Assembly: GCA_963774445.1 (NCBI GenBank)
Contig: CAVZFC010000019.1
Location: forward strand, 1,240,001 to 1,304,000
Direction: 5' to 3'
Length of the DNA stretch: 64,000 nt
DNA from: CAVUQH01 sp963774445
Lineage (GTDB): Bacteria; Myxococcota_A; Polyangia; Haliangiales; Haliangiaceae
Part shown: positions 26,666 to 37,561 of the stretch, piece after piece
Numbering within the stretch: the first letter of the stretch is position 1
How the letters are laid out: every line of letters begins with the position of its first letter
Made by a program: the position numbers and the translations under genes
Notes under the pieces: generated by a model
What the model saw: the letters and a program-made list of their open reading frames with translations, nothing else
What the model was told of the DNA's origin: nothing
Databases searched by the model: none

Positions 26666-27877
26666 ATGGCGCGCCGGGTGTTGCACGTGCTCTCGCAGCG
26701 GCCGCTGCGCACCGGCAGCGGGGTGACCCTGGACGCGCTGGTGTCGCGGGCGGCGGCGGCCGGCTGGGAGCAGCGCATCGTCTGCGCCGAGCCGGCGGGC
26801 GAGCCGGTCCCGTCGGTGGGTGGGCTGCCGGCCTCGCACATCTCGGCGCTGGCGTTCGGCGGCGAGGCGCTGCCGTTCGCCATTTCCGGCATGAGCGACG
26901 TCATGCCGTACGCCAGTCGCCGCTTCTCGAGCCTGTCGCCGGACGAGCTGGAGCGCTACCTGGCGGCGTGGCGGGCCCACCTCGAGCGCACCGTCGTCGA
27001 GCACCGCCCGGACGTAATCCACGTCCACCACGTCTGGCTGGTGGCGTCGATGATCAAGGAGGTGGCGCCCGCGGCGTGGGTGGTCGACCACTGTCACGGC
27101 ACCGGCCTGCGCCAGCTGTCGCTCTGCCCCCACCTGGCCGATCGGGTGCGCGCCGGCTGCGCGCGCAACGACCGCTTCCTCGCGCTCCACGACGGCCACC
27201 GGGCCGACCTGACCCGCGTGCTGGGGGTGCCGGCGGAGCGGGTGGCCGTGGTCGGCGCCGGCTATCGCGACGACCTGTTCGTGCCCGACGACAGCGCCGC
27301 CGACCCCGCGGCGATCGTCTTCGCCGGCAAGTACAGCCACGCCAAGGGGCTGCCGTGGCTGCTCGACGCGGTCGAAGCGCTGGCGCGGAGGCGGCCGGTC
27401 CGGCTGCACGTCGCCGGCGCCGGCGCTGGACCCGAGGCCGACCTGTTGCGCGCGCGGATGGAGGCGTCGGCGTCGGTGACCGTGCACGGCATGTTGTCCC
27501 AGCCGGAGCTGGCGGCGCTGCTGCGGCGATCCACCGTCTTCGCGCTGCCGTCGATGTTCGAGGGGCTGCCGCTGGCGCTGATCGAGGCGCTGGCCTGCGG
27601 CTGCCGCGCGGTGGCGACCGACCTGCCCGGCGTCGCCGCGATGGCGCCGGATCTGGGCGAGCTGCTCACGCGCGTGCCGCCGCCCCGTCGGGTCGACGTC
27701 GACCGCCCGCTGGACGACGATCTGCCCGCGTTCACCGCCTCGCTCGAGGCTGCGCTGGCCGCTGCCCTGGACGCCGGGCGCGTCGATCCCGCGGCGCTGG
27801 CCGAACGCTTGCGCCCCTACACCTGGGACGCGGTGTTCGAACGGGTCGAACGGAGCTGGCTCTCGACCGGCGCCTGA
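26666..27877 (+). CDS. GT4-family glycosyltransferase
   Basis: The protein has 403 residues, cytoplasmic. The N-terminal Rossmann part reads RRVLHVLSQRPLRTGSGVTLD (GT-B acceptor-side Gly-rich loop) and DVIHVHHVWL. The donor-binding half has IVFAGKYSHAKGLPWLLDAV, VTVHGMLSQPELAALL and the ExE-type motif MFEGLPLALIEALACGC. Such retaining enzymes transfer a sugar from a nucleotide sugar to lipids, polysaccharides or small molecules; the acceptor here is unknown. TATAGT (26654-26659) lies six bases before the ATG. The frame stays open far upstream over the antisense of the GDPD gene, but that extension has no protein-like content. Confidence 0.92.
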   Translation: MARRVLHVLSQRPLRTGSGVTLDALVSRAAAAGWEQRIVCAEPAGEPVPSVGGLPASHISALAFGGEALPFAISGMSDVMPYASRRFSSLSPDELERYLAAWRAHLERTVVEHRPDVIHVHHVWLVASMIKEVAPAAWVVDHCHGTGLRQLSLCPHLADRVRAGCARNDRFLALHDGHRADLTRVLGVPAERVAVVGAGYRDDLFVPDDSAADPAAIVFAGKYSHAKGLPWLLDAVEALARRRPVRLHVAGAGAGPEADLLRARMEASASVTVHGMLSQPELAALLRRSTVFALPSMFEGLPLALIEALACGCRAVATDLPGVAAMAPDLGELLTRVPPPRRVDVDRPLDDDLPAFTASLEAALAAALDAGRVDPAALAERLRPYTWDAVFERVERSWLSTGA

Positions 27878-27958
27878 CCTCGCCGCGCGAAGAGGGCGAC
27901 GATGTGCTCCATCCTCAGCGCGCCTCCGACATGGTGACGGGCACCGGTCTGAGGGGGG

Positions 27959-27964
27959 TATACT
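27959..27964 (+). promoter_or_regulatory. -10 element for the giant kinase gene at 27974
   Basis: TATACT ends nine bases before the GTG start. GTGACG at 27934-27939 could be a weak -35 with a 19-bp spacer. Confidence 0.5.
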
Positions 27965-27973
27965 CGGAGGTCG

Positions 27974-30900
27974 GTGGGGAACACGTACCAGTTCGCGGGT
28001 ACGGAGCGCTTCGAGATCGTGCGACGCATCGGCGCCGGTGGCATGGGCGTCGTCTACGAGGCGCTCGATGCCGATCGCGGTGCGCGCGTGGCGATCAAGA
28101 CGTTGCTTCGCGCCGACGGCGAGGCGCTGTTGCGCTTCAAGCGCGAGTTTCGCTCGCTGCGCGACATGCACCACCCAAACCTGGTCACTCTGTTCGAGCT
28201 GATCGAGAGCTCGGGCGAGTGGTTCTTCACCATGGAGATGGTCGACGGGGTCGACTTCCTGTCGTACGTCTGGAATGCCGACGCGCGGGCGCTGCGCAAC
28301 CAGTTAGGCGCAGCGCTGGCGCCGACGCTGCCGCGCGCGCCGGGACCGGGGACGTCCGCGCCGAACCGCCGGCTAGCGGTGGCACCCGATCTCGATCGGC
28401 TGCGCGCGGTGGCGCCGCAGTTCGCGCTGGGTTTGGCCGCGCTGCACGACGCGGGCAAGATCCACCGCGACATCAAACCGTCCAACGTGATGGTCAACGA
28501 GCAGGGACGCGTGGTCATCCTCGATCTCGGGCTAGTGGCCGAGCAGGACAGCGAGGCCCGATCGAGCAGCGGCCAGGTGCTGGGTACCGCGGCGTACATG
28601 GCGCCGGAGCAGGCGACGGGCCGGTCGCCCGGGGCGTCGGCCGACTGGTACAGCTTCGGCACCGTGCTGTACGAGGCGCTCACCGGCAGCCTGCCGTTCG
28701 ACGGCGCGCCGTTCGAGATCCTTCTGGCCAAGCAGGACCGCGATCCGGTCCCTGCGCACGAGCTCGCCCCGGAGGTGCCCGACGATCTGGACCGCCTGTG
28801 CGTCGAGCTCCTGCGCCGCAATCCCGACGCGCGCCCCACCGGCGCCGAGGTGATGCGCCGCCTCGGCGTGCGCCCGCAGATGGTCGAGCTGGTGTCGGCA
28901 CCGTCGATCCTGTCGGCTCCCCGCTTCGTCGGTCGCGAGCGCGAGCTGGCCGAGCTGATGGCGGCCTACGAGACCACGAGCATCGACCACGCCGTCGGCG
29001 TGATCGTCCACGGTGAGTCGGGCGTGGGCAAGACCGCCCTCATTCGCGAGCTGGTGTTGCAGGTCGGCGACACCGCTGGCGGTGGACGGCGGCCGCTGGT
29101 CCTGTCCGGCCGCTGCTTCGACAACGAGTCGGTCCGCTACAACGCGTTCGACGGTGTGATCGACCTGCTCAGTCAGCACCTGCGCCGGTTGCCCGCGGCC
29201 GAAGCCGGCGCGATCTTGCCCCGTCACTCCGCGCTGCTGGTGCGCGCCTTCCCCGTGCTTGCGCAGGTCGAGGCGATGGCCAGCGTGCCACTGTGGCGGG
29301 GCGAGTCGGCCGACCCTGACGAGCTGCGGACCAAGATGCTCGCCGCCGTGCGCGACCTGTTCGCCCTCCTGGCCGAACGGGCCCCGGTGATCATCACCAT
29401 CGACGATTTGCAGTGGGCCAACCGCGACAGCATGCTGCTGTTGCGAGAGCTGCTCCGTCCGCCCGAGGCGCCGCCAGTGTTGCTCTTGGCCTCGTGGCGT
29501 CCCGATACCGGCGCCGGCGATCCCAACGTCGCGCCCGACGTCGAGCTACCGGGAGACGTGCGCACGATCCCGCTGTCGGCATTGTCGCCCGAGGCCGCGC
29601 GCGAGCTGACAGCGGTGCTGCTCGCCGGCGTCGGCTTGCCGATCGACCGCGCGCCGGCAATCGCCGCCGAGGCCGGTGGCCATCCGCTGCACATCGACGC
29701 GCTGGTGCGCCACGCGGCGGTGTCCGGAGACGACGACGCCGTGCCCCAGCTCGATCAGGCGATCTTGGCGCGCGTGGCGCAGCTCGACGCCGACGCCCGC
29801 CGGGTGATCGAGATGGTCTGCATCGCCGGCGCGCCGCTTCCCCGCGGCGTGGTCGCGCGTGCCGCCGAGCTGGAAGAGGATGGGTGCGCCCGCGCCCTGG
29901 GCCTCCTGCGCCTGCACAACCTGGTGCGCGCCTCGGGCGCCCGCCAGGCCGACGCTGTCGAGCCGTACCACGATCGCGTGCGCGAGTCGGTGGCGGCGGC
30001 GGTCAGCGACGCCGACCGGCTTCGCTACCACTCGCGGCTCGCCGTCGTGCTCGAGGCTTCCGGTGCCGATGCGCAGTTGCTCATGCGCCACCAGGAGGCG
30101 GCCGGGGACGAGGAACGCGCCGCAGTCACCGCGCTGCGCGCCGCACACGAAGCGGACGAGGCCCTGGCGTACGACCGCGCGGCCGAGCTGTATCGCGCGG
30201 CGCTTCGTCTGGGGGCTCACGAGGCGCCCGCCCGGCGCGACATCGTCTGGCGGCTCAGCGACGCGCTGGCCAGCGCCGGGCGCGGCGCCGAGGCGGCGCC
30301 CATGTACGTCGAGGCGGCGACCGGCGCCGACCCTGCGACCATGCTCGAAGGCTATCGCCGCGCCGCCGAGCAGTACCTGGTCACCGGTCACCTCGAGCAA
30401 GGCATGGAGACCCTGCGCACGCTGCTCGGCGAGATTGGCGCCGGCTACCCGGCCACACAGGGGCGGGCGATGGCCAGCCTGTTGTGGACGCGCGCGCTGT
30501 TGCGTCTGCGCGGCGTGCGCTGGAAGCCGCGGGATGCCAGCACCATCGGCCGCGAACGACTCACCCGGGTCGACGTGTTTCGCTCCGTCGCCCAGGGGAT
30601 GGGCATGGTCGACAACATCCGCGGCGCCGCGTTCCAGTCGCGCGGCCTGCTGATGGCGCTGCGTGCGGGCGAGCCCAGCCGCATCGGACGTGCACTGTCG
30701 CTGGAGTCGGTCTTCCTCGCCACCCAGGGGGCGCGGGGCACGCGACGCGCCCGCGTTCTCCTGGACAAGATCGGGTCTCTGAGCGAGGGCGATCCGTACA
30801 TCAAGGCGTGGCACCTGAGTGCCACCGGCGTGATCTTCTACTTCGAGGGAAACTTCGCCGGCTGCAGCGAGATCCTCGCCGAGGCCGAGAAGCTGTGGCG

Positions 30901-31693
30901 CGCACAGACCGTCGGAACGCTGTGGGAGAAGAACAACGTCCGCGTCTTTCGCCTGTTGTCCTTGCGTTTTCGCGGGATCATGACCGAGATGGGGCCGTTG
31001 GCCGACGACGCCATTCGCTACGCGCTGCGCAAGGGCGATCGCTTTCTCGAGACCACGGTGCGCCGCCACTCCGATCTCTTGTGGCTGTGCGCCGACGATG
31101 CCGACGCCGCGCGGGCCAGCCTGGACGCGGCGACGTGGGTGCCGCTGGGGGAGGACTTCCACATTCAGCACTGGTACGAGCTCGAGGCCTTGGGCGAGCT
31201 CGCGCTGTACGAGGGACGCGGCGCCGAAGAGCTGACCAAGCTGGAACCGCGATTTGCTGCGCTCGACCGATCGCTGCTGATGCGCGTGCAGACGGTGCGG
31301 GTCATGGCCTGGTTCATCGCCGGCCGACTGCTGCTGGTACGTGGCGGTGCCGACGACGTTCGCCGCGCCGCCCGCCTGGCGCGCAAGCTGTGTCGCGAAC
31401 GGATCGGCTACAGCGAGGTTCTGGGCAATCTACTGCGGGGCGTCGTCGATCATCTGGGCGGTCGGAGTGAAGCCTCTGTGACCGCGCTCGAACGCGCCAT
31501 GGTCCTTGCCGGCGAGAGCGACCTGCGCCTGATCGGCGGCTCGATCGACCGCGCCATGGGCACTCTTCGCGGCGGCGACGCAGGCACCACGCAGATCGCC
31601 GCGGCCGATCGCGGGCTGGCCGCGCTGGGCGTCCGCCGCCCGGCTGCGATCGCCCGGGTGTTCGTCCCCCGCATCTTCGACGAGGCCGGATAG
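27974..31693 (+). CDS. Giant Ser/Thr kinase with AAA/STAND ATPase and TPR repeats
   Basis: The protein has 1239 residues. The kinase domain has IGAGGMGVVYEALD, VAIK (about Lys42), HRDIKPSN (about 164), LDLGLVAE (DLG in place of DFG, Mg-binding Asp kept) and YMAPEQ. The ATPase has GESGVGKTALI (about 346) and VIITIDDLQWANRDS (about 473). A long helical TPR-like C-terminal region follows. It is most like the protein at 39193-42918: both share FQSR.LL.ALRAGEP and RLRG..K.RD stretches in the C-terminal part. No membrane segment or signal. It is a cytoplasmic sensor kinase of the PknK-like type with an unknown input. The GTG start follows TATACT by nine bases. It converges on the ABC exporter operon. 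Confidence 0.93.
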   Translation: MGNTYQFAGTERFEIVRRIGAGGMGVVYEALDADRGARVAIKTLLRADGEALLRFKREFRSLRDMHHPNLVTLFELIESSGEWFFTMEMVDGVDFLSYVWNADARALRNQLGAALAPTLPRAPGPGTSAPNRRLAVAPDLDRLRAVAPQFALGLAALHDAGKIHRDIKPSNVMVNEQGRVVILDLGLVAEQDSEARSSSGQVLGTAAYMAPEQATGRSPGASADWYSFGTVLYEALTGSLPFDGAPFEILLAKQDRDPVPAHELAPEVPDDLDRLCVELLRRNPDARPTGAEVMRRLGVRPQMVELVSAPSILSAPRFVGRERELAELMAAYETTSIDHAVGVIVHGESGVGKTALIRELVLQVGDTAGGGRRPLVLSGRCFDNESVRYNAFDGVIDLLSQHLRRLPAAEAGAILPRHSALLVRAFPVLAQVEAMASVPLWRGESADPDELRTKMLAAVRDLFALLAERAPVIITIDDLQWANRDSMLLLRELLRPPEAPPVLLLASWRPDTGAGDPNVAPDVELPGDVRTIPLSALSPEAARELTAVLLAGVGLPIDRAPAIAAEAGGHPLHIDALVRHAAVSGDDDAVPQLDQAILARVAQLDADARRVIEMVCIAGAPLPRGVVARAAELEEDGCARALGLLRLHNLVRASGARQADAVEPYHDRVRESVAAAVSDADRLRYHSRLAVVLEASGADAQLLMRHQEAAGDEERAAVTALRAAHEADEALAYDRAAELYRAALRLGAHEAPARRDIVWRLSDALASAGRGAEAAPMYVEAATGADPATMLEGYRRAAEQYLVTGHLEQGMETLRTLLGEIGAGYPATQGRAMASLLWTRALLRLRGVRWKPRDASTIGRERLTRVDVFRSVAQGMGMVDNIRGAAFQSRGLLMALRAGEPSRIGRALSLESVFLATQGARGTRRARVLLDKIGSLSEGDPYIKAWHLSATGVIFYFEGNFAGCSEILAEAEKLWRAQTVGTLWEKNNVRVFRLLSLRFRGIMTEMGPLADDAIRYALRKGDRFLETTVRRHSDLLWLCADDADAARASLDAATWVPLGEDFHIQHWYELEALGELALYEGRGAEELTKLEPRFAALDRSLLMRVQTVRVMAWFIAGRLLLVRGGADDVRRAARLARKLCRERIGYSEVLGNLLRGVVDHLGGRSEASVTALERAMVLAGESDLRLIGGSIDRAMGTLRGGDAGTTQIAAADRGLAALGVRRPAAIARVFVPRIFDEAG

Positions 31694-31716
31694 CTGCTAC
31701 AGCCGTACCCCGCCGG

Positions 31717-32445
31717 TCAGCGTTCGGCGCTGTCGGGTCGCTGACCGGGGGTGTCGGACGTGATCCTGCCGTCGACCAGCTCGATGATGCGGTCGGTTCG
31801 CTCGGCGATGCGAGGGTCGTGCGTGACCACCACGAAGGCCATGCCGAGCTCGCGATTGAGGCGCCGCATCAGCTCGAACACCTCGCTCGAGGTCGCCGTG
31901 TCGAGGTTGCCGGTGGGTTCGTCTGCGAGCACCAGTGGCGGTTGCATGACGATGGCGCGCGCGATCGCCACGCGTTGCTGCTGGCCGCCAGACAGGCGCC
32001 GCGGGGAGTCGTCGGCGCGATCGCCCAGGCCGACTTGCGCCAGCGCCTCGACGGCGCGGTCGCGCAGCTCGGACGATGTGCGCCCGCGCGCGATGGCCAG
32101 CGGCATCATCACGTTCTCGGCCGCGCTGAGCGCCGAGATCAGATGATGGAACTGGAAGACGAAGCCCAGGGCGGTCGCCCGCAGCTCGGTGAGGCCGTCG
32201 TCGTCGAGCTGATCGACGCGGCGGCCGGTTATGCTGACGCTTCCTTCGGTGGCGCGGTCGAGCAGGCCGATGATGTTGAGCAGCGTGCTCTTCCCCGATC
32301 CGGACGGGCCGATGAGGCTGGCCATCTCGCCCCGCTCGACGACCAGGTCGATGCCGCGAAGCGCTCGGGTGGTCACCTCGTCGCCGTACTCCTTGACCAC
32401 GCCTTCGAGGCGGATCACTTCCCGCTGAGATGGCTCGTCAGTCAT
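31717..32445 (-). CDS. ABC transporter ATP-binding protein (LolD/MacB type)
   Basis: The protein has 242 residues. It carries Walker A GPSGSGKSTLLNIIG, Q-loop VFQFHHLI, signature LSGGQQQRVAIARA, Walker B LVLADEPTGNLD and the H-loop VVVTHDPRI. The spacing and LLDRATEG region match the LolD/MacB/FtsE group that drives extrusion rather than import. It is the last gene of an operon with the FtsX-type permease (8-base overlap) and the membrane-fusion gene. It powers the mechanotransmission exporter. Confidence 0.95.
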   Translation of the reverse strand: MTDEPSQREVIRLEGVVKEYGDEVTTRALRGIDLVVERGEMASLIGPSGSGKSTLLNIIGLLDRATEGSVSITGRRVDQLDDDGLTELRATALGFVFQFHHLISALSAAENVMMPLAIARGRTSSELRDRAVEALAQVGLGDRADDSPRRLSGGQQQRVAIARAIVMQPPLVLADEPTGNLDTATSSEVFELMRRLNRELGMAFVVVTHDPRIAERTDRIIELVDGRITSDTPGQRPDSAER

Positions 32446-33658
32446 TGCGGATGGCCACGACCGGATCCAGCCGCGCGGCTCGCCGCGCGGGATAGCTGGC
32501 AGCGACCACGCTGATGAGAATGGCGACGCCGCTGACGAACAACATCGATTGCCGCGAGACGGCGATCGGGAAGGTGCGCCCGGCGGTCATCGGCAGCTTC
32601 GCGAACAGCGCCACCAGTCCGCCGCCGAGCAGCACACCGAGACCGGCGCCGACCAGACCGAGCAGCGCGCCCTGGAACAGGAACACCCGCTGGACCCGCC
32701 GCCGCGACAGGCCCATCGCCCGGAGGATGCCGATCTCGCGCGAGCGTTGCGACACCGACACGACCAGCACGCTGGCGATGCCGATGGCGACCGCCAGGAA
32801 GACGAAGATCTGGATGATCCAGCTCGACGCGCTCTGGGAACGCAGCCCGGCGAGCAACTGCGCGTTGCGCTCCATCCAGCTCTCCACCTTCAGCCCGCTC
32901 TCGCGCCGGATGCGCTCGGCCAGTGACTCAGCAGCGAAGACGTCGCTGACCGACAACTCGATGGCGGTGGCGCCCCCGGGCACGTCGAGCAGGCTCTGAC
33001 CGTTGCGCAGCGAGACGATCACCCAGCCCTCGTCGGCGGCGCTGGTGCCGAGCTCGAAGACGCCACCTACGTCGAAGACCGCGCTGCTGCCGTCGGAGGT
33101 CTGCACGCGAAGCTTGTCGCCCACGTCGATGCCCAGATCCCGGGCGAGACGGGCGCCGATCACCGCCCGCTGCGAGTCGGTGGCGAAGCGCCCGCGGAGG
33201 AGCTTGGACTCGACGTCAACCACGCCGAGGAAGCGCGCGGGCTCGACGCCGATGAGCGTGATGTTGGTGGTCGCGGTGCCGCGCACGGCGAACGCCGGCC
33301 CGCGGGCGATGGGCGATACCGCGGTCACTCCGGGCAGCGTGCCGAAGCGGGCGGCTCGTTGTTGCCAGCCGTCGAGCGACCGCACCCGCTGGGCGACCTG
33401 CTCCACCCGGGACAGGACGACGGTGCCATCGCCGGCCCGGGGCGCGTACAACGCGCGCGGCTTCTCGTCGGGGGGCTCGACGACCAGGTGAGGCTGCGAG
33501 CCCACGGTCTTGGCGATGAGGTCGGCCTGCAGCCCGGAGATGAGGGACGACAAAAAGACCACGATCGCGACGCCGACCGCCACTCCGGCGGCGATCAGCG
33601 CGCTCTGTGCGCGGGCGTCGCGCACCAGACGCAGCGACAGGAACAGGTCGACCCGCAT
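32438..33658 (-). CDS. ABC transporter permease, MacB/FtsX type
   Basis: The protein has 406 residues. One N-terminal helix (SALIAAGVAVGVAIVVFLSSLI) precedes a large periplasmic MacB_PCD domain (about 45-270), then three C-terminal helices (IQIFVFLAVAIGIASVLVV, VFLFQGALLGLVGAGLGVLL, MLFVSGVAILISVVAASYP) with the FtsX signature EIGILRAMGLS. The mature end PARRAARLDPVVAIRND is typical of MacB/LolC. The start ATG lies after the stop of the membrane-fusion gene (TGAGATG), and its end overlaps the ATPase gene. It moves a substrate from the periplasm outward, together with the HlyD-like partner. Confidence 0.93.
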   Translation of the reverse strand: MRVDLFLSLRLVRDARAQSALIAAGVAVGVAIVVFLSSLISGLQADLIAKTVGSQPHLVVEPPDEKPRALYAPRAGDGTVVLSRVEQVAQRVRSLDGWQQRAARFGTLPGVTAVSPIARGPAFAVRGTATTNITLIGVEPARFLGVVDVESKLLRGRFATDSQRAVIGARLARDLGIDVGDKLRVQTSDGSSAVFDVGGVFELGTSAADEGWVIVSLRNGQSLLDVPGGATAIELSVSDVFAAESLAERIRRESGLKVESWMERNAQLLAGLRSQSASSWIIQIFVFLAVAIGIASVLVVSVSQRSREIGILRAMGLSRRRVQRVFLFQGALLGLVGAGLGVLLGGGLVALFAKLPMTAGRTFPIAVSRQSMLFVSGVAILISVVAASYPARRAARLDPVVAIRND

Positions 33659-33659
33659 C

Positions 33660-34905
33660 TCAGGGCCGCTCCTCCGGCCGGACCCGGTCGCCGGCGCGGA
33701 TCTGTTCCTGGGTGATCGGGATGACCCGATCGCCGGTGGAGACGCCGTCGAGGATCTCGATTCCCTGCTTGCCGACGGCGCCGACCCGGAGCGGCCGCCG
33801 CCGGGCGCGCCCATCCTCGATCACCAGCGCCCATGGTGACGTGGCCAGGTCGCGGACGGCGTCGGCCGGCAGGACCAGCGCTTCGGGCTTGCGCTTCACC
33901 TGGATGTCCACCGACACGGTCATGTCGGGGCGCAGGTAGTCCGGTGGCTCCGGCACCGCCAGGCGGACCTCCACGGTTCCGCGGCGCTCGTCGACGATCG
34001 GCGCGATGAAGGCCAGCTGGGCGGGAAAGGTCCGATCCGGATAGGCGTCGGCCGAGGCCAGCGCGCTCTGGCCGACCGCGAGCAGGGACAGATTGCGCTC
34101 GTCGAGGGTCGCGACGAGCTCGGTCTCCTTTTCGGCCGCTAGCTCCATCACCGGGTTGCCGGGCTGCAAGACGTCACCCGGCTCGACCGACCGGGAGATC
34201 ACCACCCCGTCCTCGGGCGCTTCGATCCGCGTGTTGGCGACGCGAGCCTCGGCGAGGGCGACCGCCGCCTCCGCCTGTTTTACCTGAGCATCGACGCCCC
34301 GTGCCCCGCCGCCGCCGGCCCGCACGTCGTCGAGCTGCGCCTTGGCGGTGCGGAGGGCGCTCTCTGCGATCGAGGCGGTCGTGCGAGCCTGGTCGAGCAT
34401 CTTGCCGGTCGCCGCGCCGCCGGAGACGAGCGACTCGAGGCGCTTCAGGTTGAGCCGGGCCTCGTCCAGGTTGGTACGCGCGCGCGCCACCGCTTCCTCT
34501 GCTTCGCGGGTGCCGACCGTGTGTAGCTGGTGCTTGCGCGCGGTCGCCTCGGCCAGCTGGGCGCGTGCGCTGGCCCACGCGGCGCGGGCCTCGCGGTCGT
34601 CGAGCTGAACCAGCAGCGCGCCGGCCGATACGCGGTTGCCCTCGGCGGCGCGCACGTCGCGCACGGCGCCCGCCGCCAGCGACACCAGGCGGAATCCGCC
34701 GCGGGCGAACCCGCGCGGTGCTGACCACGGTCTGTACGACCTCGTGCACCGCGGGGCGAACGAACGCGGTCCGACGTCCGGCCACCCGCGGCCACGCCCA
34801 GTAGGCGACGGCCGCGAGGGTGACGATAGCGAGCGTCGCGAGCAGCCAGTGGCGACGGATCGCGGCACCCAGGCGACGCCACGCGCTCCGGGTGCGCTCG
34901 GCCAT
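33660..34905 (-). pseudogene. MacA/HlyD-type membrane-fusion protein, broken by a +1 frameshift
   Basis: The first frame from ATG 34905 gives a membrane anchor (HWLLATLAIVTLAAVAYWAW) and VVQTVVSTARVRP. The rest (GGFRLVSLAAGAVRDV, a coiled coil with QLAEATARKHQL, lipoyl half-motif EAPEDGVVISRSVEPGDVLQPG, beta-barrel and C-terminal domain ending DRVRPEERP) is in another frame. One extra base near 34698-34704 explains the break; the total is 3n+1 bases. The joined product would be about 414 residues, normal for the family. It would link the inner-membrane ABC pump to an outer-membrane channel (none encoded here). TACCTT (34912-34917) ends six bases before the ATG. Confidence 0.85.
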
Positions 34906-34917
34906 GCCGAGAAGGTA

Positions 34918-35229
34918 GCGCGCGCGCGCCGATGCGGGTGTCGCCGGCTAATCCGAAAGTGGCAAGTGCAGCTTCTATCTCTGGCGGCCACCGGCCCCTC
35001 CGGTGCGGTCTGTTGGCGACATCAAAGTCGAGTTATTCAAATGGGTTGACTGCCTCGGGCGGCTTTCGCCGATTGACACGGCGAGGCTAGTTGCCGATGC
35101 GAGTCAAGTAGTTTCAGCTAGTTGAAGGCGGCACGCAGGCTGCACAAGGGCCCCGCCATGCGAACCCTCCGACTGCGATACGCCCTCCCGCTGACAACGA
35201 CTTCGGCGCCGTCTACCGCGTGACCTCTT
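34918..35229. other. Non-coding stretch of relatively low GC
   Basis: About 310 bases with no convincing gene on either strand, less GC-rich than the surroundings (for example the A/T-rich patch around 35025-35050). A perfect TTGACA is at 35073-35078, but no good -10 follows at 16-18 bases. A 21-codon ATG frame at 35158 is not credible. It may carry the promoter of the small gene at 35251, or be the relic of a lost gene. Confidence 0.5.
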
Positions 35230-35250
35230 TTGCAGAGCAAGGTCGACGAC

Positions 35251-35571
35251 ATGGTGGTGAAGAAGCAACACGACGTCGAGCAGTGGCAGCTCTTGTTCGA
35301 GCCCAACGAGACCCGCCCTCTGGTGGAGAACTTCGCCTATGAGAGCGACGCCCGCCGCATGCAGACCATGTACAACACGCTGTTCGTCAACTGCACCAAC
35401 GAGGCGGTGCGCATCATCGACCTGTCGGTCGACTACACCGCCGCCGAGCAGGTGGGTCGCTTCCTGGCCAAGATCACCGAGTTCTTTCCCAACGTGATCC
35501 GCACGGCACTGATCGCCCGCGGCCTGCTGCCGTTCAATCAGTTGAACCGACTGGCCGCACCTGGCCGATGA
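35251..35571 (+). CDS. Small protein of unknown function
   Basis: The frame gives 106 residues from ATG 35251; an in-frame TTG at 35230 would add seven. Composition differs from the Ala/Arg-rich shadow frames: many Asn, Gln, Phe, Thr and Tyr (QLLFEPNETRPLVENFAYES, MYNTLFVNCTNEAVRIIDLS), which supports real coding. It appears soluble, helical with a beta part, and lacks a signal peptide. No family recognised. A weak AAGG lies upstream. Flanked by a low-GC gap and a strong hairpin after its stop. Confidence 0.65.
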   Translation: MVVKKQHDVEQWQLLFEPNETRPLVENFAYESDARRMQTMYNTLFVNCTNEAVRIIDLSVDYTAAEQVGRFLAKITEFFPNVIRTALIARGLLPFNQLNRLAAPGR

Positions 35572-35617
35572 CCCGGCGCTGAGCGACCTCCTCGACTAGC
35601 ACTCCCGTCGAGCCTCG

Positions 35618-35655
35618 GGCGCCGCGGCGTGGCCCTGCGGGTCCGTCGCGGCGCC
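35618..35655 (+). terminator. GC-rich stem-loop after the gene at 35251
   Basis: GGCGCCGCGGCG (35618-35629) pairs with CGTCGCGGCGCC (35644-35655): a 12-bp stem with one G-T wobble and a 14-base loop. No T-run follows. It lies between two plus-strand genes and could terminate the first or shape the leader of the second. Confidence 0.45.
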
Positions 35656-35700
35656 GTCGCGTTCCTGGCGGGCGGACCGCCGGGTGCTAGGCTAACCGTC

Positions 35701-36009
35701 GTGAGGTGGGTCGTCGGGCTGCTGCTTTTTGCCTGCATGCTGAGCGTGCCGGCGCAGCGGTCGGTTCCCGCCTTCGACAGCCCGGAGGTCGTCGCCCCGG
35801 CGGCGGCTCCGGAGGCGGCGGCGGAAGCGCCGTTGCCGTCGCCCGCTGGCTCCGAGGACAGCTCCGACGACGGGGGCGATGAGCTGATGCTCGTCGCGTA
35901 CCCGACCTGCCCGCCCGGCGCCGGGGCAGGGCCCGCAACGACATGGTGGCTCGTGCCCGATCTCCACAGTGTGGTCGGTGCCGTCGTCCTGCGTCCTCCG
36001 ATCGCGTAG
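35701..36009 (+). CDS. Small secreted protein of unknown function
   Basis: The protein has 102 residues. A GTG start gives a clean signal peptide (MRWVVGLLLFACMLSVPAQR). The mature part is Pro/Ala/Glu-rich with an acidic run (GSEDSSDDGGDE), then LMLVAYPTCPPGAG and a hydrophobic end. TAGGCT (35688-35693) ends seven bases before the GTG, the same arrangement as many genes here. An ATG at 35629 exists upstream but would pass through the promoter. No family recognised. Confidence 0.6.
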   Translation: MRWVVGLLLFACMLSVPAQRSVPAFDSPEVVAPAAAPEAAAEAPLPSPAGSEDSSDDGGDELMLVAYPTCPPGAGAGPATTWWLVPDLHSVVGAVVLRPPIA

Positions 36010-36037
36010 CTGCGGCTTCGCGAATCGAGAGACAGGT

Positions 36038-36058
36038 GCGCGCACTCGACGTGCGCGC
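36038..36058 (+). promoter_or_regulatory. Perfect hairpin in the leader of the NtrC-type regulator gene
   Basis: GCGCGCAC, TCGAC, GTGCGCGC: an 8-bp perfect stem with a 5-base loop, ending 18 bases before the AAAGGAG Shine-Dalgarno. It may be an operator or a leader RNA element. Confidence 0.4.
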
Positions 36059-36087
36059 GAAGGACGACCGTGGACAAAGGAGCAACC

Positions 36088-37446
<1,359 letters not shown>

Positions 37447-37514
37447 GCCACGCGACCCTTGCACCCTGCCAGGCCACGCCGGGTCCGGCTTCCTGGTTTC
37501 GCCCTGTTTCGCCC

Positions 37515-37530
37515 CGGCACGGGGCTTGCT
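37515..37530 (+). promoter_or_regulatory. Sigma-54 (-24/-12) promoter upstream of the receiver gene
   Basis: The sequence CGGCACGGGGCTTGCT matches the sigma-54 consensus TGGCACG-N4-TTGCW at all fixed positions but the first T. Transcription would start near 37541, leaving about 21 bases of leader that hold AAGGAAGG at 37548-37555, correctly placed before ATG 37562. The adjacent NtrC-type regulator is the obvious candidate activator. Confidence 0.7.
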
Positions 37531-37561
37531 CTACAGATTCGAAGATGAAGGAAGGACAACC

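Noticed and set aside
35073..35078. TTGACA at 35073 as a functional promoter -35
   Set aside because: No acceptable -10 at 16-18 bases; the nearest hexamers are GC-rich.
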